Below, piece by piece: positions 34,231 through 42,429 of a stretch of 47,990 nucleotides of DNA. The DNA comes from Arcicella rigui (GTDB lineage Bacteria; Bacteroidota; Bacteroidia; Cytophagales; Spirosomataceae), in contig NZ_JAYFUM010000033.1 in the NCBI RefSeq assembly GCF_034929435.1, positions 1 to 47,990 on the forward strand. Direction: 5' to 3'. The position numbers were made by a program, and so were the translations under genes. Numbering within the stretch: position 1 is the first letter of the stretch; each line of letters starts with the position of its first letter. Below the pieces are notes generated by a model. It was given only the letters and a program-made list of their open reading frames with translations, was not told where the DNA came from and ran no database searches.

Positions 34231-34238
34231 CAAAATTA
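34231..34238 (-). promoter_or_regulatory. -7 element upstream of purH
   Basis: The sequence reads TAATTTTG on the minus strand, matching TAnnTTTG. No clean -33 box was found at the usual spacing. Confidence 0.4.
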
Positions 34239-34316
34239 ATAGTTTTTGTATTTTAAGAGGTACTTTCAAACAATTTTATCCCCGATTCCTTATTTTTTTA
34301 GATGATTTTCAATTAT

Positions 34317-34358
34317 TTAGCCCTCAAGCTGTCTTCAAAAAGACAATTTGAGGGCTAA
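34317..34358 (-). terminator. Terminator of the DUF983 operon
   Basis: TTAGCCCTCAA (34317-34327) pairs with TTGAGGGCTAA (34348-34358); an inner TGTCTT / AAGACA stem extends it. A U-rich stretch follows on the minus strand. Confidence 0.75.
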
Positions 34359-34405
34359 GTTGACTAAGAATGGCTTTTGTTCCTAAAAAGCCTTGATGTA
34401 ATCTT

Positions 34406-34804
34406 TTATTTTTTAAATGCTGATTTTGTACTGGCTTCTACTCCTTTGTAGCTCATAAACATATTTGCCCAAATAAGTCTGGCAAACCTGAAAAAAGGAG
34501 GCAAAACTACTATCAGTACTGGTACTAAAAACTTGAGTACTGTATCCACATCTACTTCTAAAATCACCACAAAGCCCACGAAAGTAGTCACAATCAATGC
34601 TACATAAAGTGCATAACTGACATACATTGCTCCTGTATAAAAACCTTGTTCGGGTTCTAAATTTGTACCGCAAACAGGGCAGTACTTGTTCATGTGAGCA
34701 AACTTTTTGAGATTATAAGGATTATTGGTTTCAAAAAAATTCCCCTCGTGGCAGCAAGGACATTTATTGAAAGCAATGCTATATATTTTTGACTTCTCGG
34801 GCAT
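34406..34804 (-). CDS. DUF983 membrane protein
   Basis: The 132-aa product has the DUF983 architecture: an N-terminal treble-clef-like cysteine set (CPCC near residue 15-18 and CPVC near 42-45), followed by GFYTGAMYVSYALYVALIV and a second hydrophobic segment, then a cytoplasmic tail. The family is small, found in Bacteroidota and Alphaproteobacteria, and its function is unknown. It is the last gene of a five-gene minus-strand operon that begins with a rhodanese. Confidence 0.9.
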   Translation of the reverse strand: MPEKSKIYSIAFNKCPCCHEGNFFETNNPYNLKKFAHMNKYCPVCGTNLEPEQGFYTGAMYVSYALYVALIVTTFVGFVVILEVDVDTVLKFLVPVLIVVLPPFFRFARLIWANMFMSYKGVEASTKSAFKK

Positions 34805-34857
34805 TGTCTGAAATGTTTAGATGAAAGATTTAGGTAAATACTTTTCTGAAAATTAGC

Positions 34858-35301
34858 TCAGGCTACAACAACTTCTTGTACCACAATTTTGGGTTCAAGA
34901 ATTACTTTAGCTTTTATTGAATTTGAAATTAAACAAGCTTTTTCGCTCATGTTGAGTACTTTCAAGGCTTTTTCTTCTTGTTCTGGATTTTGAATTGTTA
35001 AAGTAGGACGTAAATAAATTTCCATCATCATAAATTTACCTTCTACTTTATCTAAAATACCTGTTGCTGATGAATGAAATTCGATAAATTCTAATTTTGA
35101 ATTTTCGGCTATTGCCAAAAATGTGGTCATCAAACAAGCATTCACAGCAGCCACAAAAAGATGCTCTGGAGACCAAACGCCTTCTATTCCCTTCGGAAAT
35201 TCTGGCGGTGTGGCTACTTCAATACTTTTACTTAATACTGGCGAAGATACCGTTCCCTTACGGTCTTCGTTCCAAGATAAATTTACTTCGTAAGTGTACA
35301 T
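34858..35301 (-). CDS. OsmC family protein
   Basis: The 147-aa protein matches OsmC/Ohr. VWSPEHLFVAAVNACLMTTFLAIAENS near 42-68 carries the first peroxidatic-type cysteine, and KALKVLNMSEKACLISNSIKAK near 111-132 the second, on the C-terminal helix. These enzymes reduce organic hydroperoxides or polysulfides through the two cysteines. Neighbouring sulfur-related genes (rhodanese, DUF2892 proteins) make a role in reactive sulfur or persulfide handling plausible, but this is inference. Confidence 0.9.
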   Translation of the reverse strand: MYTYEVNLSWNEDRKGTVSSPVLSKSIEVATPPEFPKGIEGVWSPEHLFVAAVNACLMTTFLAIAENSKLEFIEFHSSATGILDKVEGKFMMMEIYLRPTLTIQNPEQEEKALKVLNMSEKACLISNSIKAKVILEPKIVVQEVVVA

Positions 35302-35323
35302 AATCTAAGTTATTTAAAAGGAA

Positions 35324-35530
35324 TCACTTTTTCGCAGGACAAGTATTAATCCCAAAAATCGTGTAAAGCGGACAAAAACTGATAAGGCTCGTCAATAAAA
35401 AAATACCTGCAATTACCATGGCTACGATACCTACGGTTTCGGAAATTGTTCCTGAAAAGTATAACACAGCAGCTACAACTGCTATCAAGATTCGGATAAT
35501 GCGGTCTGCACCGCCCATATTTGCTTTCAT
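35324..35530 (-). CDS. DUF2892 (YgaP-type) membrane protein
   Basis: A 68-aa protein with two hydrophobic helices (ILIAVVAAVLYFSGTIS and VGIVAMVIAGIFLLTSLIS) and the conserved opening NMGGADRIIRI. It ends with FCPLYTIFGINTCP, the DUF2892 signature with two cysteines. In YgaP this domain is fused to rhodanese, so its presence beside a rhodanese gene fits a split version of that arrangement. Confidence 0.9.
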   Translation of the reverse strand: MKANMGGADRIIRILIAVVAAVLYFSGTISETVGIVAMVIAGIFLLTSLISFCPLYTIFGINTCPAKK

Positions 35531-35553
35531 GGTTTTGTCGTTTTAGTGTAATT

Positions 35554-35790
35554 TTACTTAATCTCCTCAAAGTCAATACTTTCAACTTTAGCAGAAGGTT
35601 TTTCTTCTTTTGGTTGAATATTACAACCACCCATTGCACAGCCTGTATTCATCACGGCTTGGTAAATAAAAAATGCCCCAAGCAAAGCCCAAACAGGTGT
35701 TTGCTGTTTAAACGCATCCCAAACAATGTATGCCCCAATCAGCAAACGAGCTACTCGCATGATTCCCCAATTCTTTGTGATATTTTCCAT
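35554..35790 (-). CDS. DUF2892-like small membrane protein
   Basis: A 78-aa protein with two hydrophobic helices and a pattern close to DUF2892: NWGIMRVARLLIGAYIVWDA, then FIYQAVMNTGCAMGGCNI with two cysteines, and a charged tail (KEEKPSAKVESIDFEEIK). It is a probable paralogue of the next gene. The cysteines may accept sulfane sulfur. The gene is 23 bases from the next gene and 11 from the rhodanese gene, consistent with one operon. Confidence 0.75.
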   Translation of the reverse strand: MENITKNWGIMRVARLLIGAYIVWDAFKQQTPVWALLGAFFIYQAVMNTGCAMGGCNIQPKEEKPSAKVESIDFEEIK

Positions 35791-35801
35791 TATTTTTAGT
35801 T

Positions 35802-36125
35802 TTAATATGGCCAGCTCATCAAACCTCCCGAAAGATTATACACTTTTGTAAAACCCAAATCTCCCATTACTTTACAAGCCTGTCCACTCCTATTTCCACT
35901 TCTGCAATACACTAAATAAGTTTTATCTTTATCCAGTTGCCCTACTTGCCACTGAAAACTTCCACTTGATACATTGACATTGATTGCCCCTTTGATTGCC
36001 TTTTGTTGAAACTCCGCTGGTGTTCTCACGTCAATCACAACGGTATTTTTTTCACTTAATAAGCCTTTAAATGCTTCCGCAGAAAGGTTTTCGTAATTCT
36101 TCTTAGTTTTAAAAAAGTCGAACAT
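35802..36125 (-). CDS. Single-domain rhodanese
   Basis: The start is set at 36125 (MFDFFKTKKNYENLSAEAFK); the upstream in-frame extension shows no rhodanese similarity. The 107-aa product has VVIDVRTPAEFQQKAIKGAINV near residues 29-50 and the active-site loop YLVYCRSGNRSGQACKVMGDLGF near 70-92, where the Cys carries persulfide. It closes with VYNLSGGLMSWPY. It would transfer sulfane sulfur, feeding or clearing persulfide for the DUF2892 and OsmC proteins encoded downstream. Confidence 0.9.
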   Translation of the reverse strand: MFDFFKTKKNYENLSAEAFKGLLSEKNTVVIDVRTPAEFQQKAIKGAINVNVSSGSFQWQVGQLDKDKTYLVYCRSGNRSGQACKVMGDLGFTKVYNLSGGLMSWPY

Positions 36126-36246
36126 ATTCTTGTTGATATTTAGATTCTTAATTGATAGCACAAAGTTCAACTTCAAAGACCAAGCGTACAGTGACAAATG
36201 TTACAGAGCAGGGAAAATGAGAAAAAAAATTCTTGTAAAATAAAAA

Positions 36247-36269
36247 AGCCAGAGAAAAATTCTCTGGCT
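36247..36269 (-). terminator. Terminator of the Ddl-like gene
   Basis: AGCCAGAGAA (36247-36256) pairs with TTCTCTGGCT (36260-36269), with a 3-nt loop and a run of T on the minus strand. It separates this gene from the rhodanese operon. Confidence 0.9.
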
Positions 36270-36290
36270 CAAATAAATATCTTGTATTGT

Positions 36291-38087
36291 TTAAATATAA
36301 ACTGGTAAATCCAAAGTAATGTCGTTCGTACAAATTGACGTTAAATCTGCTATTTCAAGCAATTTTTCACGAGTGATTTTTTCTACTGTTCCTACTTTTT
36401 TACCTGTATAATGTAGCGTGATTTTTTCAGCATTAATTCTGGTTTCTGCAATCAAAGGATGAATTGAACCATCTAAAACAGCAACAATATCTTCAGCAAA
36501 TTCCTTGAACATCAAATTGGTTGGCAACAAGTACAATTCTTCTTTCAAATGATTTTCACCTGTTACAAAAACAGGTACTGGATAAAACTCCGTAGAAGCC
36601 GCCAATGTTGAATATACTTTTCGGGCTTTTACAAAACTTTCTTCTTGCTCTTCTGCCGAAAAACCACCGAAAATAACGGCTACTTTTTGGCGGTCGTCAA
36701 GCTCTTCGATTCTTTTTGCAATGGCAGCATCCAATTTGCTTAATAATTGCTGAAACTTGAAAGTATTTTTGCCTGTACGCATTCTTTCACGAATCGACTG
36801 ACGAATGAAGTATGTGATAGAATCCGTTACGTTCAAGCCAATTTCTGCCATTTGTTTGAAAATGATAGAAGTCGGCGACATTCCAGGAATGGTATTTGGG
36901 TCGTGTAAAAGTACTTTTCCTTCTGGCGTAACAAAACCGTCGATACGAGTACAAACGCCAAATTTCAAAGAATCAAACGCTTTTTTCACATCCGCTTGTA
37001 CTTGTTGGTTATTTTCTAAAGAAGTTCTAATCGGGATTTTTTTACGAGTAGCCGACGATTGATATTTTGCTTTGAAATCAAATACTTCAACATTGGCTAC
37101 GATTTCGGTTGGAGGCAAAGCAACCGATTCGCAATCTGGATTTTGAATCACACCACAGCTAAATTCTTGTCCTTTCACGAAACCTTCAATCAAAACGGCA
37201 TCTTCCGAATTCATCGAAATTAAAGCTACATTTTCTTGCGATTGCTCGAAATGGGAAGAAATTTTACTCAACAAATCGGCAGGATGATACACCACTTCGC
37301 CATTCATCGACACGGGCAAACCGATTCCTTCATCCAAATTTGCCATTCTTTGTACAAATTCCTGATGCTCAACGCTGTTCCATTCTTCCAAAGATACTTC
37401 TCTGATAAACAAACATTGTTTTACCGCTTTTACAAAATCTTCGACCTCATCTTTTTTCACAAAAGCCACTCCAATTGATGAACCTTGATGCGGTGCTTTT
37501 ACCACGAAAGGCAAACCTACTTGGGCTTTTATTTCTTCAAAAAGTTCGGTAGCGTCTTTACTTTCAAAATAAGTACGGCTGAGTGTTGCAGTTTTTTTAT
37601 CTAAACCAACTGCCAAACGAATTAAATCGTTTTGGGCAATTTTATCAATTCCAACCGACGAACCCATCAAACTTGGCCCAGAATACGGTACGCCGTACCA
37701 TTCCAACAAACCTTGAATACTTCCGTCTTCGCAAGCTGGCCCGTGCATGGCGATAAATACAAAATCAAATTTCTTTGAAAATTGCTCTGGCGTAATGCGT
37801 TCGCCTACTTCTGCAATGATTTTATTTAATTCTTCTTCCGATAATTCGCCCAAAGATTCAACATAAATACTGTAATCGCCTTGATATGATTTTGGAGGAT
37901 AAAAATCACGAATGGAAGCCGAATAAACTAACTCAGGATTTAAAATGATAAAATTGCCCAAACCATCCACAAAAACAGGAATTGGTTCAAACAAGGTTTT
38001 ATCAATATTTTCCATTGCGGTTTTGCCACCAGCAAAACTGATTTCACGCTCACGAGCAGGCCCGCCAAAGAAGATGCCTATTTTCAT
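36291..38087 (-). CDS. Divergent D-alanine-D-alanine ligase family protein with extra N-domain copy
   Basis: Residues 1-430 form an ATP-grasp ligase of the Ddl family. IGIFFGGPAREREISF is the N-terminal loop, MHGPACEDGSIQGLLEWYGV the HGxxGEDG region, and PFVVKAPHQGSSIG the ATP-binding strand. LIEGFVKGQEFSCGV and HDPNTIPGMSPTSI complete it. The last motif has Asp-Pro where canonical Ddl has Glu-Val-Asn. Residues about 466-598 resemble a second Ddl N-terminal domain (KVAVIFGGFSAEEQEESFVK, FYPVPVFVTGE), without the ATP-grasp half. At 598 aa it is much longer than the usual 300-370. It may act on another dipeptide or be regulatory. Substrate is uncertain. Confidence 0.8.
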   Translation of the reverse strand: MKIGIFFGGPAREREISFAGGKTAMENIDKTLFEPIPVFVDGLGNFIILNPELVYSASIRDFYPPKSYQGDYSIYVESLGELSEEELNKIIAEVGERITPEQFSKKFDFVFIAMHGPACEDGSIQGLLEWYGVPYSGPSLMGSSVGIDKIAQNDLIRLAVGLDKKTATLSRTYFESKDATELFEEIKAQVGLPFVVKAPHQGSSIGVAFVKKDEVEDFVKAVKQCLFIREVSLEEWNSVEHQEFVQRMANLDEGIGLPVSMNGEVVYHPADLLSKISSHFEQSQENVALISMNSEDAVLIEGFVKGQEFSCGVIQNPDCESVALPPTEIVANVEVFDFKAKYQSSATRKKIPIRTSLENNQQVQADVKKAFDSLKFGVCTRIDGFVTPEGKVLLHDPNTIPGMSPTSIIFKQMAEIGLNVTDSITYFIRQSIRERMRTGKNTFKFQQLLSKLDAAIAKRIEELDDRQKVAVIFGGFSAEEQEESFVKARKVYSTLAASTEFYPVPVFVTGENHLKEELYLLPTNLMFKEFAEDIVAVLDGSIHPLIAETRINAEKITLHYTGKKVGTVEKITREKLLEIADLTSICTNDITLDLPVYI

Positions 38088-38221
38088 AAAAGGATTTTGA
38101 TTTTCAATGTTGAATGGATGAAATAAAAAATGGGTAAATTTTTAAGAGTAATTGGGAAATGGTAATTGATACAGAATCTTAATTATCAATCATTTGCCAT
38201 AAATAAAATATCTCTCTAAAA

Positions 38222-38262
38222 AAGACCGAAATCCGAAAGCCGACGACCGAATTCCGAAAGCC
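38222..38262. repeat. CCGAAATCCGAAAGCCGA-type word repeat
   Basis: The intergenic stretch contains ACCGAAATCCGAAAGCCGA and ACCGAATTCCGAAAGCC in tandem. It belongs to the same word family as 3090-3222 and 17927-17941. Confidence 0.5.
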
Positions 38263-38273
38263 TCTTCCACAAG

Positions 38274-38281
38274 CAAAGTTA
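38274..38281 (-). promoter_or_regulatory. -7 element upstream of the Ddl-like gene
   Basis: CAAAGTTA on + reads TAACTTTG on the minus strand, 187 bases upstream of the ATG and just beyond the terminator of the gene before it. No -33 box at standard spacing is evident. Confidence 0.35.
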
Positions 38282-38286
38282 AGAAA

Positions 38287-38321
38287 AAACCCTTGTAGTT
38301 GTGTGCTACAAGGGTTTTTGA
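38287..38321 (-). terminator. Terminator after the Nfu gene
   Basis: AAAACCCTTGTAG pairs with CTACAAGGGTTTT around a 7-nt loop. T- and A-runs flank both ends. It follows the Nfu-type gene on the minus strand. Confidence 0.85.
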
Positions 38322-38343
38322 TTTATCAAGCATTTCTACACGA

Positions 38344-38595
38344 TTACATATTTACGGCTTCTACTTTGATAATTTCGGGTACTTCACGAAGAATGGTTTC
38401 TTCAATGCCACCACGGAAAGTCATCGCAGACATCGAACACGCACTACATGCACCCGTCAATTCTAAGCGAAGGACATTGCCATCTACGATTTCGAGTACT
38501 CGTACATTTCCTCCGTCGGCTACCAAATATGGTCGAATTTTATCTAAAGCTTTTTCTATTTTTTCCTGTAAAGGAGATTCAACGGTTGTTTCCAT
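38344..38595 (-). CDS. NifU C-terminal domain (Nfu-type) iron-sulfur protein
   Basis: The start at 38595 gives an 83-aa protein (METTVESPLQEKIEKALDKI). It has the Nfu fold: IRPYLVADGGNVRVLEIVDG followed by LRLELTGACSACSMSAMTFR, with the CXXC that binds a 4Fe-4S cluster, and ILREVPEIIKVEAVNM at the end. It works as a carrier or scaffold in cluster assembly, consistent with the Mrp gene 75 bases upstream. Confidence 0.92.
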   Translation of the reverse strand: METTVESPLQEKIEKALDKIRPYLVADGGNVRVLEIVDGNVLRLELTGACSACSMSAMTFRGGIEETILREVPEIIKVEAVNM

Positions 38596-38669
38596 AAAAT
38601 GTATTACATAAGACAAGCAAATTTCTTATGTGTTTTGATGGTAATATTTCTCTCAAATATAAGCAAAAA

Positions 38670-39773
38670 TTACACTTTCACTTGTACAGGTTTAGTCTTT
38701 TCTTTTGTAGCATTTCTAATCGCTACTTGTTGTGCCAACAATTCAGCCGTATTTCTGAAAGCCGTTGCAATAATACTATCGCTCATTACAGCAGGTTTTC
38801 CTTCGTCGCCTGCTTCTCTGATACTTTGTACCAAAGGAATTTCGCCTAATAATTCTGTTTCGTATTTAATGGCTAAATTCTTTCCGCCATCTTTTCCGAA
38901 AATATAATACTTATTATCTGGCAATTCTTCTGGCGTAAAATATGCCATGTTTTCAACTACGCCTAATACTGGCACATTGATTTGTGGCTGACGGAAGAAC
39001 ATCAAACCTTTTGTAGCATCTGCTAAAGCTACTTTTTGTGGCGTTGTTACGATTACCGCACCCGTTACTGGTACTAATTGTACCAAAGAAAGGTGAATGT
39101 CAGAAGTACCTGGAGGAAGGTCAATCAATAAATAATCTAATTCTCCCCAATAAGTATCACTAAAAAACTGACGCAAAGCCTGTGTAGCCATTGGGCCTCT
39201 CCAAGGCACTGGATTATCTTGTGGAGCAAGGAAACCCATCGAAATCATTTTGATGCCATATTGCATGATTGGCTGAATCATATTTTTGCCATCAATTTGG
39301 CTTACTAAAGGTTGCATATCCTCCGCACCAAACATTACAGGAATGGAAGGCCCAGAAATATCGGCATCAATAATTCCTACTTTAGCCCCTGACTGCTTGA
39401 GAGCCATTGCTAAATTGGCTGTTACTGTCGATTTCCCAACGCCACCTTTACCCGAAGCAATCGCTATAATATTTTTTACATTAGGTAAAAGCGTAGTTCC
39501 CATTCTTGAAGAAGTAACGTCTGCTGTTATGTCGATAACAACGCTTAGGTTTTCGTCAACATGAGTATGAATCGCTTCTTCACATTCTTTGCGGATTCTT
39601 TCTTTTAATGGACAAGCTGGCGTAGTAAGTACCACCGTGAAACGAACTTCACCAACGCCCAGTTCAATGTCTTTAATCATATTGAGCGTAACCAAATCTT
39701 TCTTTAAATCTGGTTCTTGTACCGTTGATAACGCTCGGATAATGTCTTCTTTTTTTATTTTTAAATCGCCCAT
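38670..39773 (-). CDS. mrp: Mrp/NBP35-family Fe-S cluster carrier ATPase
   Basis: The start at 39773 (MGDLKIKKEDIIRALSTVQE) matches the family length (367 aa); 39803 is an alternative. The N-terminal MIP18-like domain (about 5-85) precedes a P-loop ATPase domain. The deviant Walker A IAIASGKGGVGKSTVTANLA lies near 101-120, and LIDLPPGTSDIHLSLVQL and VENMAYFTPEE follow near 200-270. Mrp proteins deliver Fe-S clusters to apoproteins. It is co-directional with the Nfu-type gene. Confidence 0.94.
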   Translation of the reverse strand: MGDLKIKKEDIIRALSTVQEPDLKKDLVTLNMIKDIELGVGEVRFTVVLTTPACPLKERIRKECEEAIHTHVDENLSVVIDITADVTSSRMGTTLLPNVKNIIAIASGKGGVGKSTVTANLAMALKQSGAKVGIIDADISGPSIPVMFGAEDMQPLVSQIDGKNMIQPIMQYGIKMISMGFLAPQDNPVPWRGPMATQALRQFFSDTYWGELDYLLIDLPPGTSDIHLSLVQLVPVTGAVIVTTPQKVALADATKGLMFFRQPQINVPVLGVVENMAYFTPEELPDNKYYIFGKDGGKNLAIKYETELLGEIPLVQSIREAGDEGKPAVMSDSIIATAFRNTAELLAQQVAIRNATKEKTKPVQVKV

Positions 39774-39873
39774 TTTATATTTTAAAGGTTTTGCTTCTTT
39801 CATTAAGTAATGCTTGAGTAGCTGAAAGAAGTTCCTTTTTTTGTCTAAAAAACTCTTCGATAACTCTGAACAG

Positions 39874-39881
39874 CAAAGATA
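39874..39881 (-). promoter_or_regulatory. -7 element for mrp
   Basis: CAAAGATA on + reads TATCTTTG on the minus strand, about 100 bases upstream of the chosen start. The divergent promoter at 39939-39969 lies 58 bases away. No clear -33 box. Confidence 0.5.
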
Positions 39882-39938
39882 AGTGCTAAAATTTCGTTTA
39901 TGATAAACTGCGGTGAAAAAAGCACTTATAAAATCTTC

Positions 39939-39969
39939 TTGTACTTCCACAAGCATAAAATTACCTTTG
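39939..39969 (+). promoter_or_regulatory. Promoter of the kinase operon
   Basis: TTG (39939-39941), 20 nt, TACCTTTG (39962-39969). A transcript would begin around 39976, which excludes the ATG at 39900 and supports translation from 40008. Confidence 0.7.
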
Positions 39970-40007
39970 TATTCTATTCAACACGAAAAACCTCGCCACT
40001 GTTATTA

Positions 40008-41033
40008 ATGAGAAAACCAATCTATCATATTTTGTTTTGGATTACTTATACGCTGTATTTCTATTTTTCTGGTTGGATAACTGCCCCCGAAAAATTTGGG
40101 CAGTTGCATAATTTCATTAAAAACATTCTCATTTCAGTCATTGAAATGATTATACTTTTTTACACGCTTGTACTTTGTATCTTCCCTAAAACGCTTCCGA
40201 AGAAAAAATATCAATTATTGGCTGTTTTGCTAATTTCTCTTGGCATACTGGCTGTGCTGGGAAATGCAGGAGTGGTTTACGTTTTTACACAACTTATTTC
40301 AAATAATACTTTCAATTTTTATCGTTCGTGTACGGTTGGGCTGAATAATCTTTACCTCTCACTCAATTTTTCTTTGGCGTATTGGTTTGCTACGGCTTTT
40401 GTACAAAATGTGCGAAAACAAAACGAAGCCGAATTACGAAAAAGTAGCCTTGAACAATCTATTTTAGAAGCAGAATTATCTTCGCTCAAAAATCAGATTA
40501 ATCCACACTTTTTTTATAATTCGCTGAATTTCCTTTATGCCCAAGCTCTGCCCCTTTCCAAACGTTTATCCGAGTCAGTGATGTTACTTTCGGAAATGCT
40601 TCGCTATACCATCAAAGAAAATAATCTCGAAGGAAAAGTTTGCTTGGAAAACGAAATCAAGTACATCAGAAACTATATTTATATCAAACAGTTACAGTTT
40701 TCAGAACCGCTCAATGTTTATTTGGAATTTAATGGAAATATTGGTTACAGAAGAATTTTACCCATGACCTTGAGTATTTTTGTAGAAAATGCCGTTAAAT
40801 TCGGAGAACTGCACAAAATTGAATCGCCCATCAGAATAGTATTTTCTACCCAAGCCAATCATTTGTTCTTAACGCTTTCTTTCAGACTAAAAAAAGGTAT
40901 CGACAGCCACGACGTAGATGAAGACCTCCAAGAAGTAAGAAGAAGACTGTACATCGCCTATTTCAATAAACACTCTTTGAAACTGAATTATGAAAACAAC
41001 ATTCAAAAAATATTTCTGAGAATAACTTTATGA
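40008..41033 (+). CDS. LytS-family sensor kinase, His retained, ATP lid degenerate
   Basis: The start at 40008 (MRKPIYHILFWITYTLYFYF) is supported by the promoter ending at 39969. The 341-aa product has four hydrophobic segments in residues 1-140 and a LytS/His_kinase domain. LKNQINPHFFYNSLNFLYAQ holds the phosphoacceptor His167. LPMTLSIFVENAVKFGELHK is the N box with VKFG in place of KHG. The DNG and GLxN nucleotide motifs that should follow are not found; the C-terminus reads GIDSHDVDEDLQEVRRRLYI. Phosphoacceptor is present, ATP binding looks impaired. It overlaps the next kinase gene by 4 bases. Confidence 0.88.
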   Translation: MRKPIYHILFWITYTLYFYFSGWITAPEKFGQLHNFIKNILISVIEMIILFYTLVLCIFPKTLPKKKYQLLAVLLISLGILAVLGNAGVVYVFTQLISNNTFNFYRSCTVGLNNLYLSLNFSLAYWFATAFVQNVRKQNEAELRKSSLEQSILEAELSSLKNQINPHFFYNSLNFLYAQALPLSKRLSESVMLLSEMLRYTIKENNLEGKVCLENEIKYIRNYIYIKQLQFSEPLNVYLEFNGNIGYRRILPMTLSIFVENAVKFGELHKIESPIRIVFSTQANHLFLTLSFRLKKGIDSHDVDEDLQEVRRRLYIAYFNKHSLKLNYENNIQKIFLRITL

Positions 41034-42064
41034 AAGCAATCCAAACAAAATATCATGTTTATTACTGGATTTTTGATTTGTTGTTCCATGGGTTTATTCA
41101 CTTTACAAATTTTGGCACAAAGGTAAATCTCATCAGCATTGGTATTATTACTTATAATATCTCGTTGAAAATGATGGCTTTTTACTTTACCTTAAAAGTA
41201 ATTTTCCCCAATTTGTTGGATAAACAAAAGCCATTTTTACTGACGATTGCCCTCATTTCTTCTTTGTTTTTCATTGCTAATTTTGGCGTATTGATAGACT
41301 TCACGCTACTACCACACGCCGAAGGCGACTCCACAGATTCTACCCAATGGAGTATTGATATTATGATTAGAGTCTGGGAATTAGTCTTGATTATCCCTAC
41401 GGCATTTGTGTATTGGTATGCCGAAAAAACGATTATTCAACAAAGAAAACAGCAGGAAATACAGAAGCAAACCAACGAACTAAAGAAAATCGTTTTACAA
41501 TCCGAGCTTTCAAGTCTTAAAAATCAGATTAACCCTGACTTACTTTTTAGTACTTTAAGCTTTTTCCATCAGCAAGCACAGCCACTTTCGCCCAATTTAT
41601 CAAGGGCTATTACATTACTTTCAAACATTATGCAGTACGTTGTGTATCATAATGAAAAAGGAGGCAAAGTATCCTTGGAAACTGAAATAAAACATATACA
41701 AGATTATATCGAAATTCAGCAATTGCGTTTTGATAATCGTTTGCAAGTAGTTTTTAAAGTCATTGGCGATTTTACTAATAAACAAATCATGCCTTTAATC
41801 TTAATTACTTTTATAGAAAATGCCTTTAAGCACGGCGAACTGAACAACCCCAACAATCCTTTACAAATCTTATTGTTGGTAAACGACGACCAACTTTTAT
41901 TCACTACACACAATGCCAAAAGAATAAGAATGCAAGAAGCCTCGGAAATGATTGGCTTAGAAAACACCAAAAAAAGACTTATGCTGGGCTACTTCCGAAA
42001 ACATGAATTGGAAATCAAAGATGAATGGAATTTTTATCAAGTACGCTTATCGCTAAACTTATAA
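41030..42064 (+). CDS. LytS-family kinase-like protein lacking the phosphoacceptor His
   Basis: A paralogue of the preceding kinase, 344 aa, with several hydrophobic segments in residues 1-130. The motif that should read NPHFLFN reads NPDLLFS, so His is replaced by Asp170. By contrast, the N box IMPLILITFIENAFKHGELN is intact, and IGLENTKKRLMLGYFRKHEL retains the GLxN motif; DNG is replaced by THNAK. It therefore looks able to bind ATP but not to autophosphorylate at His. It could phosphorylate the first kinase in a heterodimer. Confidence 0.85.
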   Translation: MKAIQTKYHVYYWIFDLLFHGFIHFTNFGTKVNLISIGIITYNISLKMMAFYFTLKVIFPNLLDKQKPFLLTIALISSLFFIANFGVLIDFTLLPHAEGDSTDSTQWSIDIMIRVWELVLIIPTAFVYWYAEKTIIQQRKQQEIQKQTNELKKIVLQSELSSLKNQINPDLLFSTLSFFHQQAQPLSPNLSRAITLLSNIMQYVVYHNEKGGKVSLETEIKHIQDYIEIQQLRFDNRLQVVFKVIGDFTNKQIMPLILITFIENAFKHGELNNPNNPLQILLLVNDDQLLFTTHNAKRIRMQEASEMIGLENTKKRLMLGYFRKHELEIKDEWNFYQVRLSLNL

Positions 42065-42075
42065 AAATACAAAAA

Positions 42076-42095
42076 GCACATCTTTGGAGATGTGC
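42076..42095 (+). terminator. Likely terminator of the kinase genes
   Basis: GCACATCT (42076-42083) pairs with AGATGTGC (42088-42095) around TTGG; AT-rich sequence with some T follows. Confidence 0.6.
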
Positions 42096-42371
42096 CTTAT
42101 AATTTTATGGGTTAGGGCAAAACAAGTATAATATTCAAAACTTAGGCGAATGATAGGGTAGCTATTTACTGATATATCTTTGTTTGCTGGTTACTGATTC
42201 AAAGTTGCCCTATTTATGGCGATTTCTAAAATTAATTACACCAACCCCCCTTATAAAATGACGAACTCTACCTTTTGAAGGGTAAAACCAAAACCATTTT
42301 AATTCCTGATTTTTCTTTCAATAAATAATGTTAAAATCAGTTTTTTGTAATCCTTTGAGCGATAAATTCAA
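42096..42371. other. Intergenic region between kinases and regulator
   Basis: No ORF supported. A TATCTTTG (-7-like) occurs at 42175-42182 without a clear -33 partner. The rest is unremarkable AT-rich sequence. Confidence 0.4.
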
Positions 42372-42379
42372 TAACTTTG
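42372..42379 (+). promoter_or_regulatory. -7 element of the response regulator gene
   Basis: TAACTTTG, 50 bases before the ATG. TTTG candidates upstream (42344-42347 and 42354-42357) give spacers of 24 and 14 nt, neither ideal. Confidence 0.5.
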
Positions 42380-42429
42380 ATGACAAAAGTCCCTAAAGCC
42401 ATACCAAAAAAGTAGTTTTAATAATCAAC

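Noticed and set aside
39774..39956. N-terminal extension of Mrp up to 39956
   Set aside because: The family begins at the MIP18-like domain; residues before 39803 do not match it and lie beyond the -7 element at 39874.
39900..40007. N-terminal extension of the first kinase from the ATG at 39900
   Set aside because: It would begin upstream of the apparent promoter (39939-39969), and the added residues resemble no kinase N-terminus.
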